Part shown: piece by piece, positions 27,506 through 36,377 of the stretch
Layout: each line of letters starts with the position of its first letter
Position numbering within the stretch: position 1 is the first letter of the stretch
Assembly: GCF_900117425.1 (NCBI RefSeq)
Contig: NZ_FPEH01000015.1
Location: forward strand, 496,001-560,000
Source: Novosphingobium sp. NDB2Meth1
GTDB taxonomy: Bacteria > Pseudomonadota > Alphaproteobacteria > Sphingomonadales > Sphingomonadaceae
DNA length: 64,000 nt
Direction of reading: 5' to 3'
Notes under the pieces: model-generated
The model's input: only the letters and a program-made list of their open reading frames with translations
Database searches by the model: none
Told to the model about the DNA's origin: nothing
Translations under genes and position numbers: made by a program

Positions 27506-29203
27506 ATGATACGCTTTAGAACTGCCCTCCTTGCCAGCGCGATCCTCGCCGGTGCCCCCGCATTCGCGCAGCCCGCGCCGGTCGATCTCGTCTTTCTCCA
27601 CGGCACCGTTCTGACCCCCACCGGCACCGCGCAGGCACTTGCCATATCGGGCGGCACCATCGTGGCCACGGGCACCGATGCGGAAATCGCCGCCATGGCC
27701 CCCGCCTCCGCACGCACCGTCGATCTCGCGGGCCGCACCGTCATGCCCGGCCTCTACGACATGCACGTCCACACCTACTTCGCCGGCCGCGACAAGCTCT
27801 CCTGCCGTTTTCCCCAGGGCGCTGACGCCAGGACCATCGTCGCCGCGGTCAAGGCCTGCGCGGCCAAGGCCAAGCCGGGTGAATGGATCACCGGCGGCAG
27901 CTGGGTCGGCGCCGCATTCAAGCCGGGCGAGCAGAACAAGCGCCTGCTCGATGCCGTCGCGCCCGACAACCCCATCATGCTCAACGACGAGAGCCTTCAC
28001 AGCGTCTGGGTCAATTCGAAAGTCCTCGCCATCGCCGGGATCACCCGCGCGACCAAGGACGTGCCCGGCGGCGTCATCGACCGCGATGCCAAGGGCGAAC
28101 CCACCGGCGTCCTGCGCGAAGTGGCCGCGCGCGACATCGAGCAGTTCATGCCCAAGGCCACCACCGAACAGCAAATGCGGGCGATCAAGGTCGCCACCGA
28201 CGAGATGCTCTCCTACGGCATCGTTGGCTTCACCGATGCCGCCGTCCGGCGCGAAATGATCGGCGGGCTATCTGCTTACGCCAAGTCCGGCGGCCTCAAG
28301 CAGTACGCGCGCGGTTGCATCGTCTGGGGCCCCAACAACGGCAACAGCGAGGATCTCATCCCTGAGCGCCAAGCGTGGAGCGGCGGCCGCTTGCAGCTCG
28401 ATTGCGTCAAGATGTTCCTTGACGGTGTGCCGCTCGAAGGCCGCACCGCCGTCATGCTCGCGCCCTACGAGCACCGCGGCGGGCCGCACGACGATCAGGG
28501 CCCAGGGGGCGGCAGGGGCCTCAAGCTGATCCCAGAGGACAAGCTCTTCCCCGCGGTCACCGCGTTTGACCGGCAGGGCATCCAGGTCAAGTTCCACGCC
28601 GCCGGTGACGGTTCGGTGCGCGAGGCGGTCGAGGCCATCGCGGCAGCCCGCAAGGTCAACGGCGATGCCGGACCGCAGCACGAAGTGGGCCACAACACCT
28701 TCATCGACCTCGCCGACGTTACGCGCGGCCACGAACTGCACTTCACGTGGGAGCTGTCACCCTACATCTGGTGGCCTACGCCGATCACCTCGGTCGACAT
28801 CGCCAAGGCGGTTGGCCCCGAGCGCATGAAGCGCCTCTGGCCGATGAAGGATGTGCTGGAAAGCGGCGCCAATGTCGTGACCGGCTCCGATTGGCCGGTG
28901 GTCCCCTCGGTCAATCCTTGGCTCGCGTTCGAAACGCTGGTCACGCGGCAGGTTCCCGGCGCGACGGGCGATCCGATCAACGCTGGCCAGCGCATCACCC
29001 GCGAGCAGGCCATGGCCGTGTTCACCCGCAACGGTGCCGCCGAGATGGGCCGGCTCGACAAGGGCGGCACGCTGGAGCCGGGCAAGCTTGCCGATCTCAT
29101 CGTGCTTGATCGCAACCCGCTGACCGTGCCCGTCGGCCAGATCCACGATACCAAGGTGCTCGCGACCTATATCGCGGGCGAGCAGGTCTACGCCGCGCCC
29201 TGA
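27506..29203 (+). CDS. Exported amidohydrolase (YtcJ/amidohydrolase-3 family), copy 2
   Basis: Paralogue of the gene at 22664. The 565-residue precursor has a signal peptide ending APAFAQP. The metal site is HxH in YDMHVHT (87, 89), with the Lys of DCVKMFLDG, His of KFHAAGD and GHNTFID, and Asp of TGSDWPVVP conserved. It reads divergently from the AraC regulator. Its 3' end overlaps the convergent flavoprotein gene by 16 bases. Substrate unknown; it may act on a related compound or a later intermediate than copy 1. Confidence 0.88.
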   Translation: MIRFRTALLASAILAGAPAFAQPAPVDLVFLHGTVLTPTGTAQALAISGGTIVATGTDAEIAAMAPASARTVDLAGRTVMPGLYDMHVHTYFAGRDKLSCRFPQGADARTIVAAVKACAAKAKPGEWITGGSWVGAAFKPGEQNKRLLDAVAPDNPIMLNDESLHSVWVNSKVLAIAGITRATKDVPGGVIDRDAKGEPTGVLREVAARDIEQFMPKATTEQQMRAIKVATDEMLSYGIVGFTDAAVRREMIGGLSAYAKSGGLKQYARGCIVWGPNNGNSEDLIPERQAWSGGRLQLDCVKMFLDGVPLEGRTAVMLAPYEHRGGPHDDQGPGGGRGLKLIPEDKLFPAVTAFDRQGIQVKFHAAGDGSVREAVEAIAAARKVNGDAGPQHEVGHNTFIDLADVTRGHELHFTWELSPYIWWPTPITSVDIAKAVGPERMKRLWPMKDVLESGANVVTGSDWPVVPSVNPWLAFETLVTRQVPGATGDPINAGQRITREQAMAVFTRNGAAEMGRLDKGGTLEPGKLADLIVLDRNPLTVPVGQIHDTKVLATYIAGEQVYAAP

Positions 29204-30387
29204 GGCCCTTCCGCGAGCGCGCTCGCTGCGGCATGCGCGCTCGCCCAGGCCCATTGAAAGTTGTAGCCACCCAGCCACCCGGTGACGTCCACCGCCTCGC
29301 CGATGGCGTAGAGTCCCGGAACCGTTTTGGCCTCCATCGTGCGCGAGGAGAGGCCCGCCGTGCTGATCCCGCCTGCGGTCACCTCGGCCTTGGCAAAGCC
29401 TTCGCTGCCGCTGGGGGTGAAGACCCAGCGCCGCAGCTGGGCTTCCGCCGCCCGCAGCACCTTGTCCTGCGTCTGACCAAGCTCGCCCGCAATGCCGACG
29501 CTTTCCGCCAGCCGTCCCGCCAGACGCTCCGGCAGCGCCGCACCCAGCACCCGCGCCATCGCCGCACGTGGCCGCTCGCGCTTGGCGGCCAGCAGCCAGT
29601 CCTGCGGCTGATCCGGCAGGAAATCGATGCTCACGCTTTCACCCGGCCGCCAATAGGACGAGACCTGCAGGATCGCCGGCCCCGAAAGTCCGCGATGGGT
29701 AAACAGCGCCGCCTCGCGAAACGCCGCCTTCCCCGCGCGCGCGACGACTTCGGCGGATACGCCGGAAAGCTCACGGAAGAGGATATCCTCGCCCGAGAGC
29801 GTCAACGGCACCAGCGCGGGACGTGGCTGCACGACCTTCAGCCCGAACTTGCGCGCCAGATCATAGGCAAACCCGGTCGCCCCCATCTTCGGGATCGAAG
29901 GCCCGCCGGTCGCGACCACCAGCGCGGGGGCGATGACTGTTTCAGCCCCGAAGCCGACGCGGAACAGCCCGTCCCCATGCTCAACAGAACTGATCGGTTC
30001 CCCGCAGCGCAAGTCCACCCCGCCGGCGCGGCATTCCTCTACCAGCATGGCCACGACCTGCCTGGCCGACCCGTCGCAGAACAATTGCCCCAGCGTCTTC
30101 TCGTGCCAGGCAATCCCGTATCGCTCGACCAGTGCGAGGAAGTCCGCCGGTGTATACCGGCTCAGCGCCGAACGCGCGAAGTGGGGATTCTCCGAAAGAT
30201 AGCGGTCCGGCGCGGTGTGGAGGTTGGTGAAATTGCACCGCCCTCCCCCGGAAATCAGGATCTTCTTGCCCGGCGCATCGGCATGATCGAGCAGCGCAAC
30301 GCGCTTGCCGCGCTGCCCCGCCAGCCCGGCACAGAACAGCCCAGCTGCCCCGGCGCCGAGCACGATGACGTCATGCGTCGGCGCCAT
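29188..30387 (-). CDS. BaiN-like FAD-dependent oxidoreductase (HI0933 family)
   Basis: The 399-residue flavoprotein has the FAD-binding GAGAAG at the N terminus, PGKKILISGGGRCNFTN, and the C-terminal GEAVDVTGWLGGYNFQWAWASA motif, the signature of the HI0933/BaiN family. The physiological substrate of most members is unknown. It starts 10 bases after the lpdA stop and so probably belongs to the pdhC-lpdA transcript. Confidence 0.88.
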   Translation of the reverse strand: MAPTHDVIVLGAGAAGLFCAGLAGQRGKRVALLDHADAPGKKILISGGGRCNFTNLHTAPDRYLSENPHFARSALSRYTPADFLALVERYGIAWHEKTLGQLFCDGSARQVVAMLVEECRAGGVDLRCGEPISSVEHGDGLFRVGFGAETVIAPALVVATGGPSIPKMGATGFAYDLARKFGLKVVQPRPALVPLTLSGEDILFRELSGVSAEVVARAGKAAFREAALFTHRGLSGPAILQVSSYWRPGESVSIDFLPDQPQDWLLAAKRERPRAAMARVLGAALPERLAGRLAESVGIAGELGQTQDKVLRAAEAQLRRWVFTPSGSEGFAKAEVTAGGISTAGLSSRTMEAKTVPGLYAIGEAVDVTGWLGGYNFQWAWASAHAAASALAEGPQGAA

Positions 30388-30397
30388 AGGACGAGGA

Positions 30398-31810
30398 TCA
30401 GATATGCAACGCGCGCCCGTAAGCCGCGAGCACGCTCTCGTGCATCATTTCCGAAAGCGTCGGGTGCGCGAACACGGTGTGCATGAGTTCGGCCTCGGTC
30501 GTTTCGAGCGTCTTGCCCACGACATAGCCCTGGATCAGCTCGGTCACTTCCGCGCCGATCATGTGCGCGCCGAGCAGTTCGCCGGTCTCGGCATCGAACA
30601 CCGTCTTGATGAAGCCCTCCGCCTCACCCAGCGCGATCGCCTTGCCATTGCCGATGAAGGGGAAGTTGCCGACCTTAACGGTGTGGCCTGCTTCCTTGGC
30701 CTTGGCTTCGGTGAGGCCGACGCTCGCCACCTGCGGATGGCAGTAGGTGCACCCCGGAATGTTGAGCCGGTCCATCGGGTGGGGGTGGACTTCGGTATTG
30801 CCCAGTGCTTGCGCGATGGCCTCGGCGGCGATCACGCCCTCGTGGCTCGCCTTGTGCGCCAGCCACGGACCCGGCGTCACGTCGCCGATGGCCCACACGC
30901 CCGGCACATTGGTGCGGCCATAGCCATCGATGGCAATGATGCCGCGCTCAGCGGCAACGCCAAGCGACTCAAGTCCGATGTTCTCGGTATTCGGCACGAT
31001 GCCGACCGCCACGATGACATGGCTGAAATCATGCTCCGCAGAGGCGCCGTCCTTGGCCTTGATCTTCGCCTTCACGCCCGCTGCGCTGGTGGTGATGCTT
31101 TCCACGCCCGCGCCGGTGAGGATCTTGATCCCCTGCTTGGTCAGCGACTTTTCAAGGAACGCGGAAACGTCCGCGTCTTCCACCGGCACGATGCGGTCCA
31201 TCATCTCGACGACCGTAACGTCCGCGCCCATGTCGTTGTAGAAGCTCGCGAACTCGATGCCGATCGCACCCGAGCCGATCACCAGCAGCTTGGTCGGCAT
31301 CGCTGGCGGCACCATGGCATGGCGATAGGTCCAGATGCGGTCGCCGTCGGCCTTGGCAAAGGGCAGGTCCCGCGCCCGCGCACCGGTCGCCACAATGATG
31401 TGCTTGGCAGACAGCGTCTCAGTGCCCTTGTCGCCCGTCACCTCGACCTGGCCCGCGCCCTTCAGCACGCCGGTGCCCATATGCACGGTGATCTTGTTCT
31501 TGCGCATCAGGTGCGTGACGCCCTGGTTGAGCTGCTTGGCCACCCCTCGCGAGCGCTTGACCACCGCGTCGATGTCCGCGCGGATGTTGTCCGCCGCCAG
31601 ACCATAGCTCGCGGCGTGCTTCATCTGGTTGAACACTTCGGCCGAGCGCAGCAGCGCCTTGGTCGGAATGCAACCCCAGTTGAGGCAGATGCCGCCGAGC
31701 AGCTCGCGCTCCACGATGCCGACCTTGAGGCCCAGCTGCGCACCCCTGATTGCCGCGACATAGCCGCCGGGGCCGGAGCCGAGGACGAGAAGATCGTATT
31801 GGTCAGCCAC
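30398..31810 (-). CDS. lpdA: Dihydrolipoyl dehydrogenase (E3)
   Basis: Reoxidises dihydrolipoamide on the E2 subunits of 2-oxoacid dehydrogenases, yielding NADH. The 470-residue protein has the FAD motif GSGPGGYVAAIR, the redox-active disulfide GGICLNWGCIPTKA, the NAD motif GSGAIGIEFA and the C-terminal His-Glu pair in HPTLSE. The start is GTG, supported by a strong GAAGGAG seven bases upstream. It is placed 66 bases after pdhC, so it probably serves the PDH complex and may serve Bkd as well. Confidence 0.95.
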   Translation of the reverse strand: MADQYDLLVLGSGPGGYVAAIRGAQLGLKVGIVERELLGGICLNWGCIPTKALLRSAEVFNQMKHAASYGLAADNIRADIDAVVKRSRGVAKQLNQGVTHLMRKNKITVHMGTGVLKGAGQVEVTGDKGTETLSAKHIIVATGARARDLPFAKADGDRIWTYRHAMVPPAMPTKLLVIGSGAIGIEFASFYNDMGADVTVVEMMDRIVPVEDADVSAFLEKSLTKQGIKILTGAGVESITTSAAGVKAKIKAKDGASAEHDFSHVIVAVGIVPNTENIGLESLGVAAERGIIAIDGYGRTNVPGVWAIGDVTPGPWLAHKASHEGVIAAEAIAQALGNTEVHPHPMDRLNIPGCTYCHPQVASVGLTEAKAKEAGHTVKVGNFPFIGNGKAIALGEAEGFIKTVFDAETGELLGAHMIGAEVTELIQGYVVGKTLETTEAELMHTVFAHPTLSEMMHESVLAAYGRALHI

Positions 31811-31817
31811 GTGTATG

Positions 31818-31824
31818 CTCCTTC
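31818..31824 (-). promoter_or_regulatory. Ribosome binding site deciding the lpdA GTG start
   Basis: GAAGGAG lies seven bases before a GTG at 31810-31808. No ATG near the expected N terminus fits, so this site decides the start. Confidence 0.7.
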
Positions 31825-31876
31825 AGGTCGGCCACTGCTTTAACCCGCTCGTGTGGGCGCGCCGCTCTCAATATGA

Positions 31877-33172
31877 TCAGGCAACGAGAGCCAGCGGCGC
31901 TTCCACCAGCGTCTTGAACGCCTGCATCAGCTGCGCGCCTTCCGCCCCGTCGATGGCGCGGTGGTCGAAGCTGCCGGTGGCGGACATCACGGTCGCGATC
32001 CCCAGTGCATCGTCGACAATGTAGGGGCGCTTCTCGCCCGCACCGATCGCCATGATCATGCCCTGCGGCGGATTGATCACCGCTTCGAACTGCTTGATGC
32101 CGAACATGCCGAGGTTCGACAGGCTCGCCGTGCCGCCCTGATACTCGTGCGGCGCCAGCTTGCCCGCCTTCGCCCGCGCAGCGAGATCGGCCATGTCCTT
32201 CTGGATCGTCGAGATCGACTTGACGTCGGCTCCTGTCACGATCGGCGTGATGAGGCCGCCCGGGATCGAGACCGCGACGGCAATGTCGGCGCGCGAATAG
32301 CGGATCAGGGTGTCGCCCGCGAAGCTCACGTTGGCATCGGGGGCCAGGATCAGTGCCTTGCCTAGTGCCTTGATCAGCAGGTCGTTGACCGAGAGCTTCA
32401 CGCCCTCACCCGCCAGCGCCGCATTCAGTTCCGCGCGCAGCTTGAGCAGCTTGTCGAGCTGGATATCGACGGTGAGGTAGTAGTGCGGCACCGTTGCCTT
32501 TGCCTCGGTCAGGCGGCGCGCGATGGTCTTGCGCATCGAGGAAAGCTTGACCGCCTCGTGCGGGATATCGGTGCTGAACGGGGCAGGCGCAGGCGCCGGC
32601 GCAGCGACAGGAGCCGCAGCGGGTGCAGGCGCGGCAACAGCAGCCGGGGCAGCCACCGGGGTCGGGGCGGCAACATCAAGGTCCGCCTTGATGATGCGGC
32701 CATGCGGGCCACTGCCCTTCACTTGCGTGAGGTCGATACCCTTCTCGCCCGCGATGCGCTTGGCAAGCGGGCTGGCAACGACGCGATCACCGGCTGAGGC
32801 TGCGGCGACCGGAGCAGGCGCCGGGGCCGGAGCAGCAACGGGAGCGGGCGCGGGCGGGGCAGCAACCGGCGCAGGAGCCGCTGCAGCCACAGGGGCCGGA
32901 GCAGCCGCAGCCGGGGCCGCATCGCCTTCGTCTTCGCCAGCAATCGTCGCGATCACGGTGCCGACCTTCACCCCTTCGGTGCCCTCGGCGACGTCGATGG
33001 CGACCACGGTGCCTTCGTCGACCGCCTCGAATTCCATCGTCGCCTTGTCGGTCTCGATCTCGGCCATGATGTCGCCCGAGGAGACCTTGTCGCCGACCTT
33101 CACCAGCCACTTGGCCAGCGTGCCTTCTTCCATGGTGGGTGAAAGCGCGGGCATCTTGATCTGGATCGGCAT
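31877..33172 (-). CDS. pdhC: Dihydrolipoamide acetyltransferase (PDH E2)
   Basis: E2 core of pyruvate dehydrogenase. The 431-residue protein has one lipoyl domain with the lipoylated Lys43 in ETDKATME, a long Ala/Pro linker (about 85-125), an E3/E1-binding domain (about 130-168; [18 protein letters not shown]), a second Ala/Pro linker and the catalytic domain ending in [14 protein letters not shown]. The PEST-like linkers explain the many low-complexity frames seen around it. The E1 genes are not in the window. It is divergent from the stress-protein gene. Confidence 0.92.
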   Translation of the reverse strand: MPIQIKMPALSPTMEEGTLAKWLVKVGDKVSSGDIMAEIETDKATMEFEAVDEGTVVAIDVAEGTEGVKVGTVIATIAGEDEGDAAPAAAAPAPVAAAAPAPVAAPPAPAPVAAPAPAPAPVAAASAGDRVVASPLAKRIAGEKGIDLTQVKGSGPHGRIIKADLDVAAPTPVAAPAAVAAPAPAAAPVAAPAPAPAPFSTDIPHEAVKLSSMRKTIARRLTEAKATVPHYYLTVDIQLDKLLKLRAELNAALAGEGVKLSVNDLLIKALGKALILAPDANVSFAGDTLIRYSRADIAVAVSIPGGLITPIVTGADVKSISTIQKDMADLAARAKAGKLAPHEYQGGTASLSNLGMFGIKQFEAVINPPQGMIMAIGAGEKRPYIVDDALGIATVMSATGSFDHRAIDGAEGAQLMQAFKTLVEAPLALVA

Positions 33173-33360
33173 GGTCAGCTCGTTTCCCTATTTGGTTACA
33201 AGGGCAAGGTTCGTACTTGTGGCTTCGGTACAGATAGCCAAGCCGTTACAAGGCCGTGGCGCGTCCCTTGGCACATGAGCCGCCATTTCGCCACCCGCGC
33301 GAAGCCGGTCAAGTCTCTTGGCGCTTGCCCCGCATACGAATTAGGCCAATACGCATAACC

Positions 33361-33378
33361 CTGCCGAATGACCGGCAG
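33361..33378. repeat. Short inverted repeat upstream of the stress-protein gene
   Basis: CTGCCG and CGGCAG arms with a six-base spacer, 40 bases before the start at 33418. The rest of the 245-base divergent gap shows nothing I can name. Possible operator; weak evidence. Confidence 0.2.
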
Positions 33379-33417
33379 TGCGACGGCCGCATATAACGCT
33401 ATCGCAAGGGGGCAGGC

Positions 33418-33927
33418 ATGGTTGGCATCACAAGCGAAGCGGATGGCACGCCGGGCGCCGAAGCGCGGGCGAAGCAGCGCGTCTATCTCGTCATCATGGA
33501 CGATACCGAGGAAAGTGCCCGCGCCCTGCGCTTCGCCGCGCGCCGCGCCGTGCGCACCGGGGGCACCGTCCACATCCTCGCGCTCGTGCCGCGGCAGGAG
33601 TTCGTCGTGTTCGGCAGCATTCAGGCGACCATCGAAGGCGAGGCCCGCGAGCGCGCCGAAGACCTCGCCCGCGCCGCCGCCGGAAGTCTCGTCGACGAAT
33701 CGGGCCTTGAACCGGCGGTTGCCGTGCGCACCGGAAGCGGACCCCAAGTCGTGCGCGATTACCTCGCTGAACACCCCGAAGTTTCGGCGCTGGTGCTGGG
33801 TGCGGCGGCAGAGGGCAATCCGGGCCCGCTCGTCACGCACTTCACTTCGCAGATCGGCCAGCTGCCTTGCGTGCTGATGATCGTTCCTGGCGGCATCGAC
33901 GAACGCGGCATCGATTCGTTCAGCTGA
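33418..33927 (+). CDS. Universal stress protein (UspA family)
   Basis: A 169-residue cytoplasmic protein with one Usp domain: the beta strand and loop VYLVIMDDTEESARALRFA, an amphipathic second half, LVLGAAAEGNPGPLV (the nucleotide-loop region) and the final strand LPCVLMIVPGG. The G-2x-G-9x-G ATP motif is not complete, so ATP binding is uncertain. An upstream extension of 20 residues precedes the domain. It is divergent from pdhC and followed by a palindromic repeat. Confidence 0.8.
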   Translation: MVGITSEADGTPGAEARAKQRVYLVIMDDTEESARALRFAARRAVRTGGTVHILALVPRQEFVVFGSIQATIEGEARERAEDLARAAAGSLVDESGLEPAVAVRTGSGPQVVRDYLAEHPEVSALVLGAAAEGNPGPLVTHFTSQIGQLPCVLMIVPGGIDERGIDSFS

Positions 33928-33943
33928 GGCGATGAAACGCCCA

Positions 33944-34023
33944 CCCCGCTCGTGCTGAGCCTGTCGAAGCACATGGCTCAACTTTCGCGCCAGCACCCTT
34001 CGACAAGCTCAGGGTGAGCGGGG
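33944..34023. repeat. REP-like palindrome, copy 1
   Basis: Two arms of about 26 bases (33944-33969 and 33998-34023) are near-complementary and contain CTGTCGAAG and CTTCGACAAGCTCAG. They lie between the converging usp and rnr genes, so the hairpin could end both transcripts. The same element recurs at 48757 and 57131. Confidence 0.85.
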
Positions 34024-34033
34024 TCGGGGCTGG

Positions 34034-36328
34034 TTACTTCCTCCGCCCCTGATGCCGGATATTGCGCGGCCGCCCGCGTGGACCCTGCATATAGCCGCCC
34101 GTCTTCCTCGGCGTTTTCTCGAAGGGCTTCCCGCCGCGCGGCTCGATCCGCCCTGCGCCTTCCGGCAAGTCGACCGGCTCGAACTTCAGCGCGCCGGTCA
34201 ACGGATTGGCCTCGGCGAGCCGCAGTTTGAGGATCATGCCCATCGCAAATTCCTCGCCGGTCTCCTCGCCGACCAGCACCTGCCGCTTCTCGTCATAGCC
34301 GAACCGCTCGGCGCCCAGCGTGGAGATCGGCACCAGCCCATCGCCGCCGAGCCCAATGATGGTCGCGAACAGGCCGAACTTCTGGACGCCGGTCACGCGC
34401 GTGTCGAACACTTCGCCCACGCGTCCCGCCAGCCAGGCGGCGACATAGCGGTCGATTGTCTCGCGTTCGGCTTCCATCGCCCTCCGCTCAGCCTTCGAAA
34501 TGGCATCGCTGATCCGCGCTAGATCGCTGCGGTCGCGGTCCGACAGGCCCGACGTCCCAGGGATCTCGCGCTCTTCCGGTCGCGGCTGCTCGAGATGATA
34601 GGCATCGACCAGCGCCCGGTGCACCAAGAGGTCAGAATAGCGCCGGATCGGCGAAGTAAAGTGCGCGTAGCTGCCCAGCGCCAGCCCGAAATGCCCGGCA
34701 TTGCGCGGCCCATAGTACGCCTGCGTCTGGCTGCGCAGCACGGCTTCCATCACCAGCGCCTTCTCGGCCTCGTCGCTCACATCCTTCAGCATGCGATTGA
34801 ACAGCCCCGGCGTGATCACCTGCCCCAGCGCCAGCTTGCGCCCGAACGTGGCGAGATAGTCCTTGAGCGCGACCAGCTTTTCGCGGCTCGGCGGCTCGTG
34901 GATGCGGTAGACGACCGGCGCGACCTTGGCTTCCAGCGCCTTGGCCGCCGCCACGTTCGCCGCGATCATGAAGTCCTCGACCACGCGGTGCGCATCGAGC
35001 CGCTCGCGGATGGCAATCTCGGCAATCTTGCCCTTTTCGTCGAGCACCACCCGACGCTCGGGCAGCTCGAGTTCCAGCGGATCGCGGTTGCTGCGGGCTT
35101 TCTCCAGCAGCCGCCAGGCCGCCCACAGGTTTTGCAAGTGCGCCGCCGCCTCGCGGGCATCGATCCGCCGCTGCGCTTCCTCGTAGGCAATCACTTCGGC
35201 GATCCGCACCAGCGCCCGCGTAAAGCGCCAGCCTGTCACGCGGCCCTCGGCATCAATCGTGAGGTGGCAGGCCATCGCCGCCCGGTCCGCACCAACCTTG
35301 AGCGAGCAGACGTCCGAGCTCAGCACATGCGGCAGCATCGGCACGACGCGGTCCGGGAAGTAGACCGAATTGCCCCGCTTCCTTGCCTCGCGGTCCACCG
35401 CGCCGCCCGGCCGCACATAGAAGCTCACGTCCGCAATCGCGACGACCGCGCGGTATCCACCCTCGCCATCGGGCTCGGCCCAGATCGCATCGTCATGGTC
35501 ACGCGCGTCGGTGGGATCGATGGCCACGATGGGCAGATGCCTGAGGTCCTCGCGGGCATCCTCTGAAAGCGCCATCTTCGCCGCCAGTGCCGCCTCGTCC
35601 TGCGCTTCCTGCGGGAACACGAACGGAATGCCGTGCTTGTGGATGGCAATGAGGCTGAACGCGCGCGGCGCCAGCGGATCGCCCAGCACTTCGGTCACCT
35701 TCAGCCCGGCGCGGGGGCTCTTGCTGACCGGCTCGCCCAGCACCAGCTGCCCTTCCGCCGCCCCGCCCAGATCTGCGATAGCCACAGCGTTGCGCACACG
35801 CTTGTCCACAGGCGCCAGCCATGGCTTGCCTGCCCCGTCGAACTCCACGACGCCCAGCACCTGCTCGGTGCGCGTCGGCAGCTTTTTCATCACATGTGCG
35901 ATGAGACCCCGGCCCGCTTCCTCGGTCCGCGCCAGCACGCGGTCGCCCACCTTGAGCGCTGCCTGTGCCCTACCCTTGCCCTTCGGCTCGATGATCCGGA
36001 GGCGCGGCGGCGGTGCGCCGTCATCCGGCCGCCAAGTATCCGGGATTGCCATGGGCTGCCCGTCCTCGATCTCGAGCACGCGCAGCACGGTCACGCGCGG
36101 CACCCCGCCGAGCCGGTGGAACGCGCTGCGATTGCCGTCGATCAGACCTTCCTCGGCCATGTCCTTGAGCAGCGCCTTGAGCGCGATCTTCTCGGTGCCC
36201 TTGAGCCCGAACGCCTTGGCAATCTCGCGCTTGCCCGCAGGTTCTTCGCTCGCGGTAATGAACGCGAGAACCTGCTCGCGGGTGGGAAGACCGTCTGGGC
36301 CGTTCGGTGTCTGCTTGCGAATTGCCAT
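34034..36328 (-). CDS. rnr: Ribonuclease R
   Basis: A 3'-5' exoribonuclease that degrades structured RNA. The 764-residue protein has an N-terminal helix-turn-helix/cold-shock part, the RNB catalytic domain with the metal-binding IDPTDARDHDDAI, and a C-terminal S1 domain (GEVFDTRVTGVQKFGLF) followed by a basic tail rich in Arg, Lys and Gly. I chose Met at 36328 (MAIRKQTPNG) over 36406 because the upstream 26 residues are not family-like. The M28 peptidase gene lies 49 bases upstream of it on the same strand. Confidence 0.93.
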   Translation of the reverse strand: MAIRKQTPNGPDGLPTREQVLAFITASEEPAGKREIAKAFGLKGTEKIALKALLKDMAEEGLIDGNRSAFHRLGGVPRVTVLRVLEIEDGQPMAIPDTWRPDDGAPPPRLRIIEPKGKGRAQAALKVGDRVLARTEEAGRGLIAHVMKKLPTRTEQVLGVVEFDGAGKPWLAPVDKRVRNAVAIADLGGAAEGQLVLGEPVSKSPRAGLKVTEVLGDPLAPRAFSLIAIHKHGIPFVFPQEAQDEAALAAKMALSEDAREDLRHLPIVAIDPTDARDHDDAIWAEPDGEGGYRAVVAIADVSFYVRPGGAVDREARKRGNSVYFPDRVVPMLPHVLSSDVCSLKVGADRAAMACHLTIDAEGRVTGWRFTRALVRIAEVIAYEEAQRRIDAREAAAHLQNLWAAWRLLEKARSNRDPLELELPERRVVLDEKGKIAEIAIRERLDAHRVVEDFMIAANVAAAKALEAKVAPVVYRIHEPPSREKLVALKDYLATFGRKLALGQVITPGLFNRMLKDVSDEAEKALVMEAVLRSQTQAYYGPRNAGHFGLALGSYAHFTSPIRRYSDLLVHRALVDAYHLEQPRPEEREIPGTSGLSDRDRSDLARISDAISKAERRAMEAERETIDRYVAAWLAGRVGEVFDTRVTGVQKFGLFATIIGLGGDGLVPISTLGAERFGYDEKRQVLVGEETGEEFAMGMILKLRLAEANPLTGALKFEPVDLPEGAGRIEPRGGKPFEKTPRKTGGYMQGPRGRPRNIRHQGRRK

Positions 36329-36377
36329 CACTGACCTGTGAAGGCTGGCGCACCCAATAGCAAGCGAACCGACGGGT

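Noticed and set aside
31877..33172. Tandem repeat array in the Ala/Pro-rich DNA of pdhC
   Set aside because: It is the coding sequence of the flexible E2 linkers, as expected for the family, not a non-coding repeat.
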